5,451 bases of DNA from an uncultured Verrucomicrobiota bacterium (GCA_937873255.1 CALMVM010000051.1:1-5451); one strand, 5' to 3'. Positions 1 to 5,370 are shown, counted from the first letter of the stretch. The notes: generated from the letters alone by a model not told the origin. Numbers and translations: made by a program.

Positions 1-115
1 CCATCAGGCCGCGGGAGATGAGGCTGGTGATGGCGTTGTCCTCGTTGATCGCATCCTGGACGCCGGCGATGATCTTGCCGTGGTTGTCGCGGGCTTGGTA
101 GGCGTAGGTGTACAT
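1..115 (-). CDS. PilC/GspF-family inner-membrane protein (N-terminal fragment)
   Basis: Partial gene; only the first 38 codons lie in the window. The start is the ATG whose complement is at 113-115, and the peptide begins MYTYAYQARDNHGKIIAG. The pattern (aromatic residues at 2-6, A-R-D, a G-K pair, G at about 18, an A-x-x-E-D-N-A stretch and an S-R-G-L-M turn) is the classic N-terminus of the type II secretion / type IV pilus platform protein GspF/PilC. In that family the cytoplasmic N-terminal domain precedes the membrane helices and the protein couples the assembly ATPase to pseudopilus or pilus growth. No membrane segment is visible here because the gene runs off the edge. No Shine-Dalgarno sequence precedes the ATG on the minus strand. 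The upstream zinc-ribbon gene has the same orientation but is 228 bases away, so co-transcription is uncertain. Family assignment is fairly firm; whether the partner is a pilus or a secretion system cannot be decided. Confidence 0.72.
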   Translation of the reverse strand, partial: MYTYAYQARDNHGKIIAGVQDAINEDNAITSLISRGLM

Positions 116-343
116 GGCAGCGGGGAAAGGAGAAAGTTCGTTTGGGCCGAAGGCGGCCGGCAATGAACTAAGCAACTCCCTTGCCAAACACGGAACTCGG
201 AACGCGGAACTCGGAACGGCAGCAGCCGGAAGGAGAAACGACGGCTAGCAAAGCGGGCGGATGGGACCGGCCATAGGATCGACCCGACCCGGGTTTTCCA
301 TCATCCCTGCGTCCGCCACGGCTTTTCTTCCGCAGTTCTGCGT
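116..343. other. intergenic spacer between two minus-strand genes
   Basis: This 228-base spacer has no convincing gene. It contains the heptamer repeat at 191-218 and a short GC hairpin at 145-158 (GGCCG, loop AAGG, CGGCC) close to the pilC-like start. A 248-codon reading frame crosses it on the minus strand, but that frame is rich in R, G and P, begins antisense to the MBL gene and resembles no protein. No terminator with a clear T-run was found for the zinc-ribbon gene, and no good promoter for the pilC-like gene. Confidence 0.5.
191..218. repeat. tandem heptamer repeat, four units of CGGAAC(T/G)
   Basis: Four uninterrupted 7-base units alternate CGGAACT and CGGAACG, which also makes a perfect 14-base direct repeat (191-204 and 205-218). 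On the minus strand, the direction of the flanking genes, the units read CGTTCCG/AGTTCCG. Heptamer arrays of this type (short tandemly repeated repetitive sequences) are known from cyanobacterial genomes and sit between genes. That this one belongs to a comparable family in its own genome is my inference. No function can be read from it. Confidence 0.8.
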
Positions 344-592
344 TTAAAGGAGATCTTCCGCCGTCACGCTCGTTTTCTCGCGGCTGCCGAGCAGGCGGGC
401 CTGGTCGATGATCGCCTGACGGTTCGTGTTGAAACGATAGCCGTAGCAATTCGGGCATGTCGGCACCCGCCGGGTCACGATTGAGTCGCAGCCCTCGCAA
501 ATCTTGTAACGGCCCGGCCGTGCGACGATCCCGGCCGCCTGCCGGACGCGTTCGGGATCGGGAACGGGCGGCGGGACGGGAGTTTCGTTCAT
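344..592 (-). CDS. small zinc-ribbon protein, function unknown
   Basis: An 82-residue protein when started at the ATG at 592. A nine-codon longer frame begins with TTG at 619, but that codon overlaps the predicted -10 box, so the ATG is preferred. The N-terminus is proline-rich (PVPPPVPDPE, about residues 5-14). The core is a compact zinc ribbon with knuckles C32-x2-C35 and C46-x2-C49, ten residues apart (K-I-C-E-G-C ... T-C-P-N-C-Y-G-Y-R-F). A polar, probably helical tail follows (NRQAIIDQARLLGSREKT). There is no catalytic domain, signal peptide or membrane segment, so it is probably cytoplasmic and structural or nucleic-acid binding. Binding of one Zn(II) follows from the four cysteines; anything more would be a guess. 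It is divergent from the MBL-fold gene at 667 across a 74-base control region. The zinc ribbon makes a chance frame unlikely. Confidence 0.78.
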   Translation of the reverse strand: MNETPVPPPVPDPERVRQAAGIVARPGRYKICEGCDSIVTRRVPTCPNCYGYRFNTNRQAIIDQARLLGSREKTSVTAEDLL

Positions 593-617
593 GGTGGACG
601 GGGCGGGAAACGCGTCC

Positions 618-647
618 AATATCGCCCCGTACCCCCTTGCATTTCAA
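618..647 (-). promoter_or_regulatory. predicted sigma-70-type promoter of the zinc-ribbon gene
   Basis: On the minus strand TTGAAA (complement at 642-647; five of six matches to TTGACA) is followed after 18 bases by GATATT (complement at 618-623; four of six matches to TATAAT). Transcription would begin near 610, giving a leader of about 19 bases before the ATG at 592 and placing the alternative TTG start at 619 upstream of the transcript. Predicted by eye only. Confidence 0.45.
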
Positions 648-652
648 GGGGG
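632..652. repeat. perfect inverted repeat in the divergent promoter region
   Basis: CCCCCTTG (632-639) and CAAGGGGG (645-652) are exact complements around a 5-base centre, CATTT. The right arm covers part of the predicted -35 box of the minus-strand gene, and the element lies 15 bases before the ATG of the plus-strand gene. The placement fits an operator for a dimeric repressor acting on one or both genes; as RNA it could also form a hairpin just before the plus-strand ribosome binding site. It is not followed by a T-run, so it is not a typical terminator. Confidence 0.6.
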
Positions 653-653
653 C

Positions 654-657
654 GGAG
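654..657 (+). promoter_or_regulatory. ribosome binding site deciding the MBL-fold start
   Basis: GGAG lies nine bases before the ATG at 667 and follows directly on the inverted repeat. It supports this start over the longer frame that opens at 457, which would run through the zinc-ribbon gene on the other strand. Confidence 0.5.
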
Positions 658-666
658 CCGATTTGT

Positions 667-1323
667 ATGCCGGTGCGCGCCGCCTCCGAATACGCCGAAC
701 TGCCCAGCCCCGCGCCCGGCGCGTCGTGGGCGCTTGCGCTCTGGCAGGCGTACGACCCCGCGAGCAAGGTGGACCTCCACGCCACCGCCGTGGCCGTGGA
801 AGGCGTCGGACTGTATTTCGTGGACCCGATCCCCCTGCGGCCGGCGGCGATGTCCGAACTCCTCGCGCAGACCGCCGGCCTTCGCCCCGCCGGCGTGCTC
901 GTGACCAACGGCAACCACGCCCGCGCGGCAGCGGATTTCGCGTGCCGGTTCGGCGTTTCGCTGTGTGCGACGGCCGCGGCGGCGGAAGCGGCCGACCTGG
1001 AAACCGACGAGACGATTCCCGCAGAAGGCGGGCCGGTGTTCGGCGGGGCGTTCGAGGCGATCCCGCTGCCGGGCGCGGTGGCGGGGGAGGTGGCGTTTTA
1101 CCGGGAGGACGGCGGCGGGCTGGCCGTTGTCGGCGACGCGCTCATCCACCTGGACAAATATGGGTTCGCCATCCTGCCCGACAAATACTGCGGACATCCC
1201 AAGGAACTCCGCCGCTCGCTGGCCCGCCTGGCGGAGAGAAAATTCTCAACGGTGACATTCGCCCACGGCGAGCCGCTAGTGGGTCGGGCGGGCGAAAGGT
1301 TGCGCGCTTTGCTCGAAAAATGA
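667..1323 (+). CDS. metallo-beta-lactamase-fold protein with degenerate metal site
   Basis: A 218-residue protein of the size of a single MBL domain. Visible landmarks in fold order are: a strand ending in F-V-D-P (about 51-54); V-L-V-T-N-G-N-H-A-R at 77-86, where active members have T-x-H-x-H-x-D-H; a strand with V-V-G-D at 154-157; and F-A-H-G-E-P at 198-203 with a histidine in the last ligand position. In the first motif the usual H, H, D and H are N81, N83, A85 and R86, so the normal two-metal hydrolase centre is probably absent or much altered. The late G-D and A-H-G-E-P motifs and the C-terminal R-L-R-A-L-L are kept, which is why I call it MBL-fold. There is no signal peptide, so it is likely cytoplasmic. 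The start is fixed by the GGAG at 654. The stop TGA overlaps the next ATG, suggesting translational coupling. Substrate unknown; a non-hydrolytic or sensor role is possible. Confidence 0.75.
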   Translation: MPVRAASEYAELPSPAPGASWALALWQAYDPASKVDLHATAVAVEGVGLYFVDPIPLRPAAMSELLAQTAGLRPAGVLVTNGNHARAAADFACRFGVSLCATAAAAEAADLETDETIPAEGGPVFGGAFEAIPLPGAVAGEVAFYREDGGGLAVVGDALIHLDKYGFAILPDKYCGHPKELRRSLARLAERKFSTVTFAHGEPLVGRAGERLRALLEK

Positions 1324-1589
1324 TTTCTCCGATGCCCAACTCTCAGCAAGACGCGGTCGAAATAGGCCAAACCGGAGCGGAATGGCTGGAGATTGGAACG
1401 TTTGCCTCATGCCCTGTGAATGTTTATAGCAAGAAGGACGGAATCTCCGTGATCTGCGATGGTCCGACCGTTGCTGGATATCCGGCATCGTTCGCCCTCT
1501 ATATCGCCGAAGCGCGTCTTGATTGCTTTTGCAGCGCTTTGGCCGAAGTGATTTTGCAAATCGGATCAACTCCCGATAACTCACAATGA
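1320..1589 (+). CDS. unrecognised small protein upstream of an antitoxin-like gene
   Basis: An 89-residue protein if it starts at the ATG that overlaps the preceding stop codon (ATGA at 1320-1323); an ATG at 1332 would give 85 residues. Neither has a Shine-Dalgarno sequence. I recognise no family. The middle part (W-L-E-I-G-T-F, then C-P-V-N-V-Y, then a G-I-S-V-I-C strand) could form a small beta sheet, followed by a hydrophobic, helix-like end (ALAEVILQIG). Cysteines are at 31, 46, 70 and 71 without zinc-ribbon spacing. There is no signal peptide. G+C is clearly lower than in the neighbours (47 % in bases 1381-1440 against 78 % in 1021-1080), suggesting a different origin. Its stop overlaps the start of the antitoxin-like gene (ATGA at 1586-1589), so the two are likely made together. 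By position it could be an unrecognised toxin or partner, but no toxin motif is visible. It may also be a chance frame. Confidence 0.45.
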   Translation: MISPMPNSQQDAVEIGQTGAEWLEIGTFASCPVNVYSKKDGISVICDGPTVAGYPASFALYIAEARLDCFCSALAEVILQIGSTPDNSQ

Positions 1590-1825
1590 ATCTTCGAGAA
1601 ATACAGGACGCCGTCTCTGCTCTCGCGCCCGAGGATTTTTTTGGGTTCCGAACGTGGTTTAATGAATTTGCCGCAGGTTTTTGTAACCAGACCTCGCCTC
1701 GTGAAGATCACATCCGGTTACTGCGAGAGCGGTTAGACCACCACCGGAAACATCCCGAAGACGTCGTCGCTTGGGAGGAAGTTAAGGCGAGGATTCTTGC
1801 TTCACGGCGAGATCACCAAAATTAA
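1586..1825 (+). CDS. antitoxin-like addiction module protein
   Basis: A 79-residue acidic/basic mixed protein beginning MNLREIQDAVSALAPED. The N-terminal helix pair (I-x-x-A-V-S-A-L-x-P-E-D-F-x-x-F-R-x-W-F-x-E-F) resembles small antitoxins found next to RelE/ParE toxins. The C-terminal part (L-x-E-R-L at 46-50, then H-P-E-D-V-V-A-W-E-E-V-K-A-R-I at 56-70) resembles the conserved end of putative addiction-module components (TIGR02574/PF09720 type), where W-E-E-V marks the toxin-binding tail. Such proteins repress their own operon and neutralise a partner toxin. Here no RelE/ParE gene follows: the next frame is UbiA, four bases on. It has no Shine-Dalgarno sequence and probably depends on coupling to the gene before it. 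G+C (48-53 % in sampled lines) is below that of the flanks. The antitoxin resemblance is from memory of the family, with no search run. Confidence 0.6.
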   Translation: MNLREIQDAVSALAPEDFFGFRTWFNEFAAGFCNQTSPREDHIRLLRERLDHHRKHPEDVVAWEEVKARILASRRDHQN

Positions 1826-1829
1826 ACCT

Positions 1830-2708
1830 GTGACCACGCTCGCCGCCCGCCTCGCCCCTGTCAGCCGCACGCTGACGTTCATCCGCTTCTCGCACACGGT
1901 CTTCGCGCTGCCGTTCGCGCTGGGGTCGATGCTCGCGGCCTCGCACGGGCAGCCGGGGTGGCGCATTTTTGGGTTGGTCCTGTTGTGCATGGTGTCCGCT
2001 CGCACGGCGGCGATGGTTTTCAACCGTCTCGCCGATTGGGAGATCGACAAGAAAAACCCGCGCACCGCCGGGCGGCACCGGCTGATGCCGCGTCCGGCGG
2101 CGGTCGCGCTGCTGATCGTCAGCGCGGGCGCGTTCGTGGCGACGACCTATTTCATCAACGCGCTCTGCTTCGCGCTGTCGCCGGTGGCACTCCTGATCGT
2201 GTGTTTTTATTCGCTGACAAAACGGTTCACCGACTACACCCAACTCTTCCTCGGGTTGGCGCTGGCAGTGTCGCCCGTCGGCGCGTGGCTGGCGGTGCGC
2301 GGGCAGTTCGATTGGGCCCCGCTCGTGCTGGCGGGAGCGGTGTTGTTGTGGGTGGCGGGGTTCGACCTGATCTACGCGACGATGGACTACGACTTCGACC
2401 GCGCCGCCGGGCTGCGTTCGCTGGTGGTGCGCTGCGGCGTGCCGGGCAGCTTGCGGCTCGCGCAGGGGCTCCACGCGGGGGCGTTCGTGGGGTTGGCGGC
2501 GTTCGGCGTGGCGGCGGCGATGGGAGTCATTTATTTCGCCGGGCTCGCGCTCGTGCTCGGGGCGTTTTTTTACGAACACCGCAGCGTCGCCGGACCCGCG
2601 CCGCTGGACGTGGGCGCGGTCAACAAGGCGTTCTTCAACGCCAACGCGTTTGTCGGGCTGGTGTTCGTGCTCGCCGTGCTCGCGGACGAGTTGCGCCGGT
2701 ACGGCTGA
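1830..2708 (+). CDS. ubiA: UbiA-family polyprenyltransferase (4-hydroxybenzoate type / MqnP-like)
   Basis: An integral membrane enzyme that transfers a polyprenyl chain from its diphosphate to an aromatic acid in quinone biosynthesis. The 292-residue length is normal. Both Asp-rich Mg-diphosphate motifs are intact: N65-R-L-A-D69-W-E-I-D73, followed by K-K-N-P-R-T, and D179-L-I-Y-A-T-M-D186-Y-D-F-D190. About eight hydrophobic helices are visible (for example around 47-64, 91-109, 111-128, 138-155, 164-182, 216-233, 234-248 and 272-286). The A-R-T-A-A-M-x-x-N-R and N-P-R-T signatures match the UbiA-like enzymes of bacteria without ubiquinone, which include MqnP of the futalosine menaquinone route; that role is likely but not proven here. 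The start is taken at GTG 1830, four bases after the antitoxin-like stop. A TTG at 1797 would add eleven residues inside that gene. No Shine-Dalgarno sequence is seen. The esterase gene follows after 46 bases. Confidence 0.88.
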   Translation: MTTLAARLAPVSRTLTFIRFSHTVFALPFALGSMLAASHGQPGWRIFGLVLLCMVSARTAAMVFNRLADWEIDKKNPRTAGRHRLMPRPAAVALLIVSAGAFVATTYFINALCFALSPVALLIVCFYSLTKRFTDYTQLFLGLALAVSPVGAWLAVRGQFDWAPLVLAGAVLLWVAGFDLIYATMDYDFDRAAGLRSLVVRCGVPGSLRLAQGLHAGAFVGLAAFGVAAAMGVIYFAGLALVLGAFFYEHRSVAGPAPLDVGAVNKAFFNANAFVGLVFVLAVLADELRRYG

Positions 2709-2754
2709 AATTTCGATGGGTCCAGCGGGCGGGGCCCGTCCGAAAAAGGGGAGT

Positions 2755-3807
2755 ATGACAACTCCTCGCAACCCCCTCGCGGGTTCCCGGCGCTTCGCCG
2801 TCGGACTCGCCGCCGTCGCCACCGCCGCGTTTTTGCCCGCCCTCGCGCAGGCCGAACCCAACGCGCAGATGCAGGAAGTGCTCAGCGCCTACGGCAAGCT
2901 CAGCCCGGTGCCGATTGAGAAGACCACTCCCGTCGTCGCCAAGGCCGCGCCGACCCTCGCCACGGCGGTCAAGGCCGTCATGCTCAAGGACGGCAAAAAA
3001 GCGCCGGCGTTCACCGGCACGACCAAGGACTTCAAGATCGACGCGGGCGGCCACAAGGTCGATGCCCGCGCGTACATCCCCGCCGGCGACGGGCCGTTCC
3101 CGACGGTTCTCTACATCCACGGCGGCGGCTGGGTGATCGGCAGCGTCGATTCGTACGACGCCTCGCCGCGCGCGTTGTGCGAGCAGGCAAAGGTCGTGGT
3201 GATCTCCACGGACTACCGGCAGGCTCCGTCGGACCGCTTCCCGGCGGCGCACGAGGACACGTTCAACGCCTACAAGTGGGTGCTCGCCAACGCCGGCCAG
3301 TACAAGGGCGACACGAAGAAGGTCGCCGTCGCCGGGGAGAGCGCGGGCGGCAACATGGCGGCGGAGATCTGCATCCGCGCCAAGCAGGAGAACATCCAGA
3401 TGCCGGTCCACCAGCTTCTCATCTACCCGGTGGTGGGTTATGCCTTCGAGACGCAATCCTACAAGGACAACGAAACGACCAAGCCCCTGAGCGCCGAGGG
3501 CATGAAGTGGTTCTTCAAGCACTATCTGAACAAGCCCGAGGAGGGCAACGATCCGCGCATCAACCTCACGCAGGTCAAAGACCTCAAGGGCCTGCCGTCG
3601 GCCACGATCATCGCGGCGGAGATTGACCCGCTTCTGACCGAGGGCAGGGAGCTCAACGACCGGTTCGAGGCGGCGGGTGTGCCCGTGAAATATAAAATGT
3701 TCACCGGGGTGACGCACGAATTCTTCAGCATGGGGGCGGTCGTCAACGAGGGGAAGGAAGCGGAAGAGTTCGCCGCCATCCAGTTGAAAGCGGCGTTTTC
3801 CGAGTGA
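2755..3807 (+). CDS. secreted alpha/beta-hydrolase, HSL-type carboxylesterase
   Basis: A 350-residue hydrolase of the hormone-sensitive-lipase branch, expected to cleave ester bonds of short acyl or acetylated substrates outside the cytoplasm. A signal peptide is clear: S-R-R at 11-13, a hydrophobic stretch 15-30 and an A-Q-A cleavage site at 31-33. The oxyanion motif H-G-G-G-W is at 122-126. The nucleophile elbow G-E-S-A-G-G-N is at 194-200 with Ser196. The acid is Asp291 in E-I-D-P-L-L and the base His321 in G-V-T-H-E-F, so the triad is complete. T-D-Y-R-Q-A-P (152-158) and F-P-A-A-H-E-D (162-168) are further HSL landmarks. The ATG at 2755 is preceded by a purine-rich AGGGGAG and begins a good signal peptide; an in-frame ATG at 2716 would bury it behind 13 extra residues. 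The gene lies 46 bases after UbiA and before a terminator, so it is probably the last gene of the unit. Exact substrate unknown. Confidence 0.9.
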   Translation: MTTPRNPLAGSRRFAVGLAAVATAAFLPALAQAEPNAQMQEVLSAYGKLSPVPIEKTTPVVAKAAPTLATAVKAVMLKDGKKAPAFTGTTKDFKIDAGGHKVDARAYIPAGDGPFPTVLYIHGGGWVIGSVDSYDASPRALCEQAKVVVISTDYRQAPSDRFPAAHEDTFNAYKWVLANAGQYKGDTKKVAVAGESAGGNMAAEICIRAKQENIQMPVHQLLIYPVVGYAFETQSYKDNETTKPLSAEGMKWFFKHYLNKPEEGNDPRINLTQVKDLKGLPSATIIAAEIDPLLTEGRELNDRFEAAGVPVKYKMFTGVTHEFFSMGAVVNEGKEAEEFAAIQLKAAFSE

Positions 3808-3833
3808 CCCGGTATGGCCGGTTGTCGGTTTTG

Positions 3834-3870
3834 CGCCGTCGTGGGCATCGCTCGCGACGGCGTTTTTCTT
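3834..3870 (+). terminator. intrinsic terminator after the esterase gene
   Basis: CGCCGTCG (3834-3841) and CGACGGCG (3855-3862) form a perfect 8-base-pair GC stem with a 13-base loop, followed at once by TTTTTCTT. It starts 26 bases after the esterase stop, as expected for a rho-independent terminator, and separates this unit from the methionine synthase gene. Confidence 0.85.
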
Positions 3871-3901
3871 TGGTGGCTGGTGACGCGCAAGTTGGTTTGA
3901 A

Positions 3902-3927
3902 AACGCATCTATTTATCTTGATGCGTT
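3902..3927. repeat. inverted repeat upstream of the MetH-domain gene
   Basis: AACGCATC (3902-3909) and GATGCGTT (3920-3927) are exact complements around a 10-base A/T-rich centre, TATTTATCTT. The element lies 45 bases before the MetH-domain start, in an AT-rich island of an otherwise GC-rich window. It could be an operator for a methionine or one-carbon regulator, or a leader hairpin. On the plus strand no T-run follows, so it is unlikely to be a second terminator. I cannot match it to a known operator or riboswitch. Confidence 0.5.
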
Positions 3928-3937
3928 GATTTGTCGC

Positions 3938-3966
3938 TTGCGCCGTGGGGTTGGGTGTCGTAATTT
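3938..3966 (+). promoter_or_regulatory. weak promoter candidate for the MetH-domain gene
   Basis: TTGCGC (3938-3943) and TAATTT (3961-3966) are 17 bases apart, each matching the sigma-70 boxes at three of six positions. The only support is the ideal spacing and the position directly before a start codon without a Shine-Dalgarno sequence. If real, transcription would start at or next to the ATG at 3973 (leaderless mRNA). Confidence 0.22.
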
Positions 3967-3972
3967 CCCCCC

Positions 3973-5025
3973 ATGTCGGAACACCCGTTCGAACAACTCC
4001 TGCGCGAACGCATCGTCATCCTCGACGGCGCGATGGGCACCAACATCCAGACCTACAAACTGGACGAGGCCGCGTACCGGGGCACCCGATTCGCCGACCA
4101 CCGCATCGACCTGAAGGGAAACAACGACCTCCTGGCGATCACCCGACCGCAGGTGGTCGAGGAGGTCCACGCGGCGTTCCTGAGCGCCGGTGCGGACCTC
4201 ATCGAGACCAACACCTTCAACGCCACGAGTCTGTCCCAATCCGACTACGGCCTGGAAACGCTCGCCTACGACCTCAACGTCGCCGCCGCCGGTTGCGCGC
4301 GCCGCGCCGCCGACCGCGTGCAGGCTGCCGACGGCAAGCGCCGGTTCGTCGCCGGGGCGGTCGGGCCGTTGAGCAAGACGCTGTCCATCTCGCGCGACGT
4401 GAACGATCCCGGCGCGCGCGACGTGACCTTCGACCAGGTGCGCGCCGCCTACGCCGAGCAAATGCGCGGCCTGCTCGACGCGGGCGTGGATGTCCTCCTC
4501 ATCGAGACGATTTTCGACACGCTCAACGCCAAGGCGGCGCTGTTCGCGGCGATGGACCACTTCGACGCGCGTCCCGACCAGCGCGTGCCGCTCATGCTCT
4601 CGGGCACGATCACCGACCTGAGCGGACGGACGCTGACCGGCCAGACGGTGGAAGCGTTCTACACGAGCGTCTCGCACGCGCCGCTGCTGAGCATCGGCCT
4701 GAACTGCGCGCTCGGGCCGAAGGAAATGCGCCCGTACATCGAGGAACTCGCCCGCATCGCGCCGATCCACGTTTCGTGCTACCCCAACGCCGGGCTGCCC
4801 GACCCGCTCTCGCCGACGGGTTTCCCCGAGACCCCCGAGACGCTCGCCCCGCAGATCCGCGAATGGGCCGCACAGGGCTGGCTCAACATCGTCGGCGGTT
4901 GTTGCGGGACGACGCCCGCGCACATCCGCGCGATTGCCGAGGCGGTGCGCGATTGCCCGCCGCGTGCCCTGCCGCGCATCCAGCGGAGGCTGCGGCTGAG
5001 CGGCCTGGAGGCGCTGGCAGCCTGA
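3973..5025 (+). CDS. metH: homocysteine S-methyltransferase domain of B12-dependent methionine synthase (split MetH)
   Basis: A 350-residue protein that aligns by eye over its whole length with the N-terminal module of E. coli MetH, which binds and activates homocysteine for methyl transfer from methylcobalamin. Landmarks: I-L-D-G-A-M-G-T (16-23), D-L-K-G-N-N-D-L-L (46-54), E-T-N-T-F-N (78-83), D-T-L-N-A-K-A-A (182-189), S-G-T-I-T-D-x-S-G-R-T-L (210-221). The zinc/thiol ligands are Cys245 in G-L-N-C-A-L-G-P and Cys310-Cys311 in G-G-C-C-G-T-T-P. The protein ends with [10 protein letters not shown], the point where full-length MetH passes into its folate-binding domain. The folate, cobalamin and reactivation domains are not in this window; the next gene is on the other strand. 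The partner half must be encoded elsewhere, or the protein works alone with another methyl donor. There is no frameshift signal at the stop. The start ATG follows six Cs with no ribosome binding site. Confidence 0.92.
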   Translation: MSEHPFEQLLRERIVILDGAMGTNIQTYKLDEAAYRGTRFADHRIDLKGNNDLLAITRPQVVEEVHAAFLSAGADLIETNTFNATSLSQSDYGLETLAYDLNVAAAGCARRAADRVQAADGKRRFVAGAVGPLSKTLSISRDVNDPGARDVTFDQVRAAYAEQMRGLLDAGVDVLLIETIFDTLNAKAALFAAMDHFDARPDQRVPLMLSGTITDLSGRTLTGQTVEAFYTSVSHAPLLSIGLNCALGPKEMRPYIEELARIAPIHVSCYPNAGLPDPLSPTGFPETPETLAPQIREWAAQGWLNIVGGCCGTTPAHIRAIAEAVRDCPPRALPRIQRRLRLSGLEALAA

Positions 5026-5026
5026 T

Positions 5027-5290
5027 TTAGAACCACGAATGCGTCGGCGCGCCCTGACGCTTGAACGCATGGCTGTCGTTGTCGAACACCCACACCTCTC
5101 CCGTGCGCGTGTCCTGCACGATGCGACCCTCGACGCCGACCGCGAGGTAGCGGCCGTTGTCACCCGAGACCGTGTGGCGGCCGCCCCACAGCGTTCCCAA
5201 GATAAACGCGACGAGTCCCACGCCGATCAGTTTCGTGCGCTCGCCGACCCGGGCCCACAGCCCTTTGACAAAGGAAAGATTGATGGCCAT
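5027..5290 (-). CDS. small single-pass membrane protein, function unknown
   Basis: An 87-residue protein. The first 20 residues are polar and basic ([13 protein letters not shown]), followed by one hydrophobic helix at about 21-36 ([17 protein letters not shown]), then a soluble tail with [13 protein letters not shown] and [11 protein letters not shown] at 60-70. The basic N-terminus before the helix predicts that the tail lies on the outer face; the helix could instead be an uncleaved signal anchor. The tail looks like a small beta hairpin in which D-x-x-T-G-E-V-W resembles the short repeat of many bacterial hypothetical exported proteins. I know no function. AGGGTGG on the minus strand, about eight bases before the ATG, is a possible ribosome binding site. 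Its stop is one base from the stop of the convergent MetH-domain gene. Confidence 0.68.
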   Translation of the reverse strand: MAINLSFVKGLWARVGERTKLIGVGLVAFILGTLWGGRHTVSGDNGRYLAVGVEGRIVQDTRTGEVWVFDNDSHAFKRQGAPTHSWF

Positions 5291-5345
5291 GGCGAAGCCA
5301 CCCTAGGCGCGCCGGGTCAACTTACAAGCCCCCATCGCAGTCAGG

Positions 5346-5363
5346 CGACGGCGGCGGCCGTCG
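5346..5363. repeat. GC-only hairpin before the homopolymer tail
   Basis: CGACGGC (5346-5352) and GCCGTCG (5357-5363) are exact complements around GGCG. It is a strong 7-base-pair stem in the stretch upstream of the small membrane-protein gene. There is no T-run on either side. It may be a relic of real sequence just before read quality collapses. Confidence 0.5.
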
Positions 5364-5370
5364 TGGCGGC

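Noticed and set aside
593..619. TTG start for the zinc-ribbon gene
   Set aside because: The TTG overlaps the predicted -10 box, and the nine added residues show no conserved feature.
457..666. N-terminal extension of the MBL-fold gene
   Set aside because: The first 70 codons run antisense through the zinc-ribbon gene and the control region and are Arg/Pro-rich; a ribosome binding site supports the ATG at 667.
2726..2738. Short hairpin CGGGC-GGG-GCCCG between UbiA and the esterase as a terminator
   Set aside because: It has only five base pairs, a three-base loop and no T-run; it probably does not stop transcription.
1782..2861. 359-codon minus-strand frame opposite UbiA
   Set aside because: It is antisense to a clear UbiA gene, is dominated by R, H, E, Q and P and has no domain; long antisense frames are usual at this G+C.
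2635..3717. 360-codon minus-strand frame opposite the esterase
   Set aside because: It mirrors the esterase codons, is Arg/Val/Gly-rich and has no start signal or motif; the plus strand has a full catalytic triad and signal peptide.
3808..3972. Riboswitch (SAM or cobalamin) before the MetH-domain gene
   Set aside because: The 165 bases hold a terminator for the previous gene and one simple palindrome; I see none of the multi-helix layout or conserved core of a SAM, SAH or B12 riboswitch.
3913..5163. 416-codon minus-strand frame opposite the MetH domain
   Set aside because: It is a shadow of a strongly conserved gene, with low-complexity R/V/G/E composition, and it overlaps the small membrane-protein gene in another frame.
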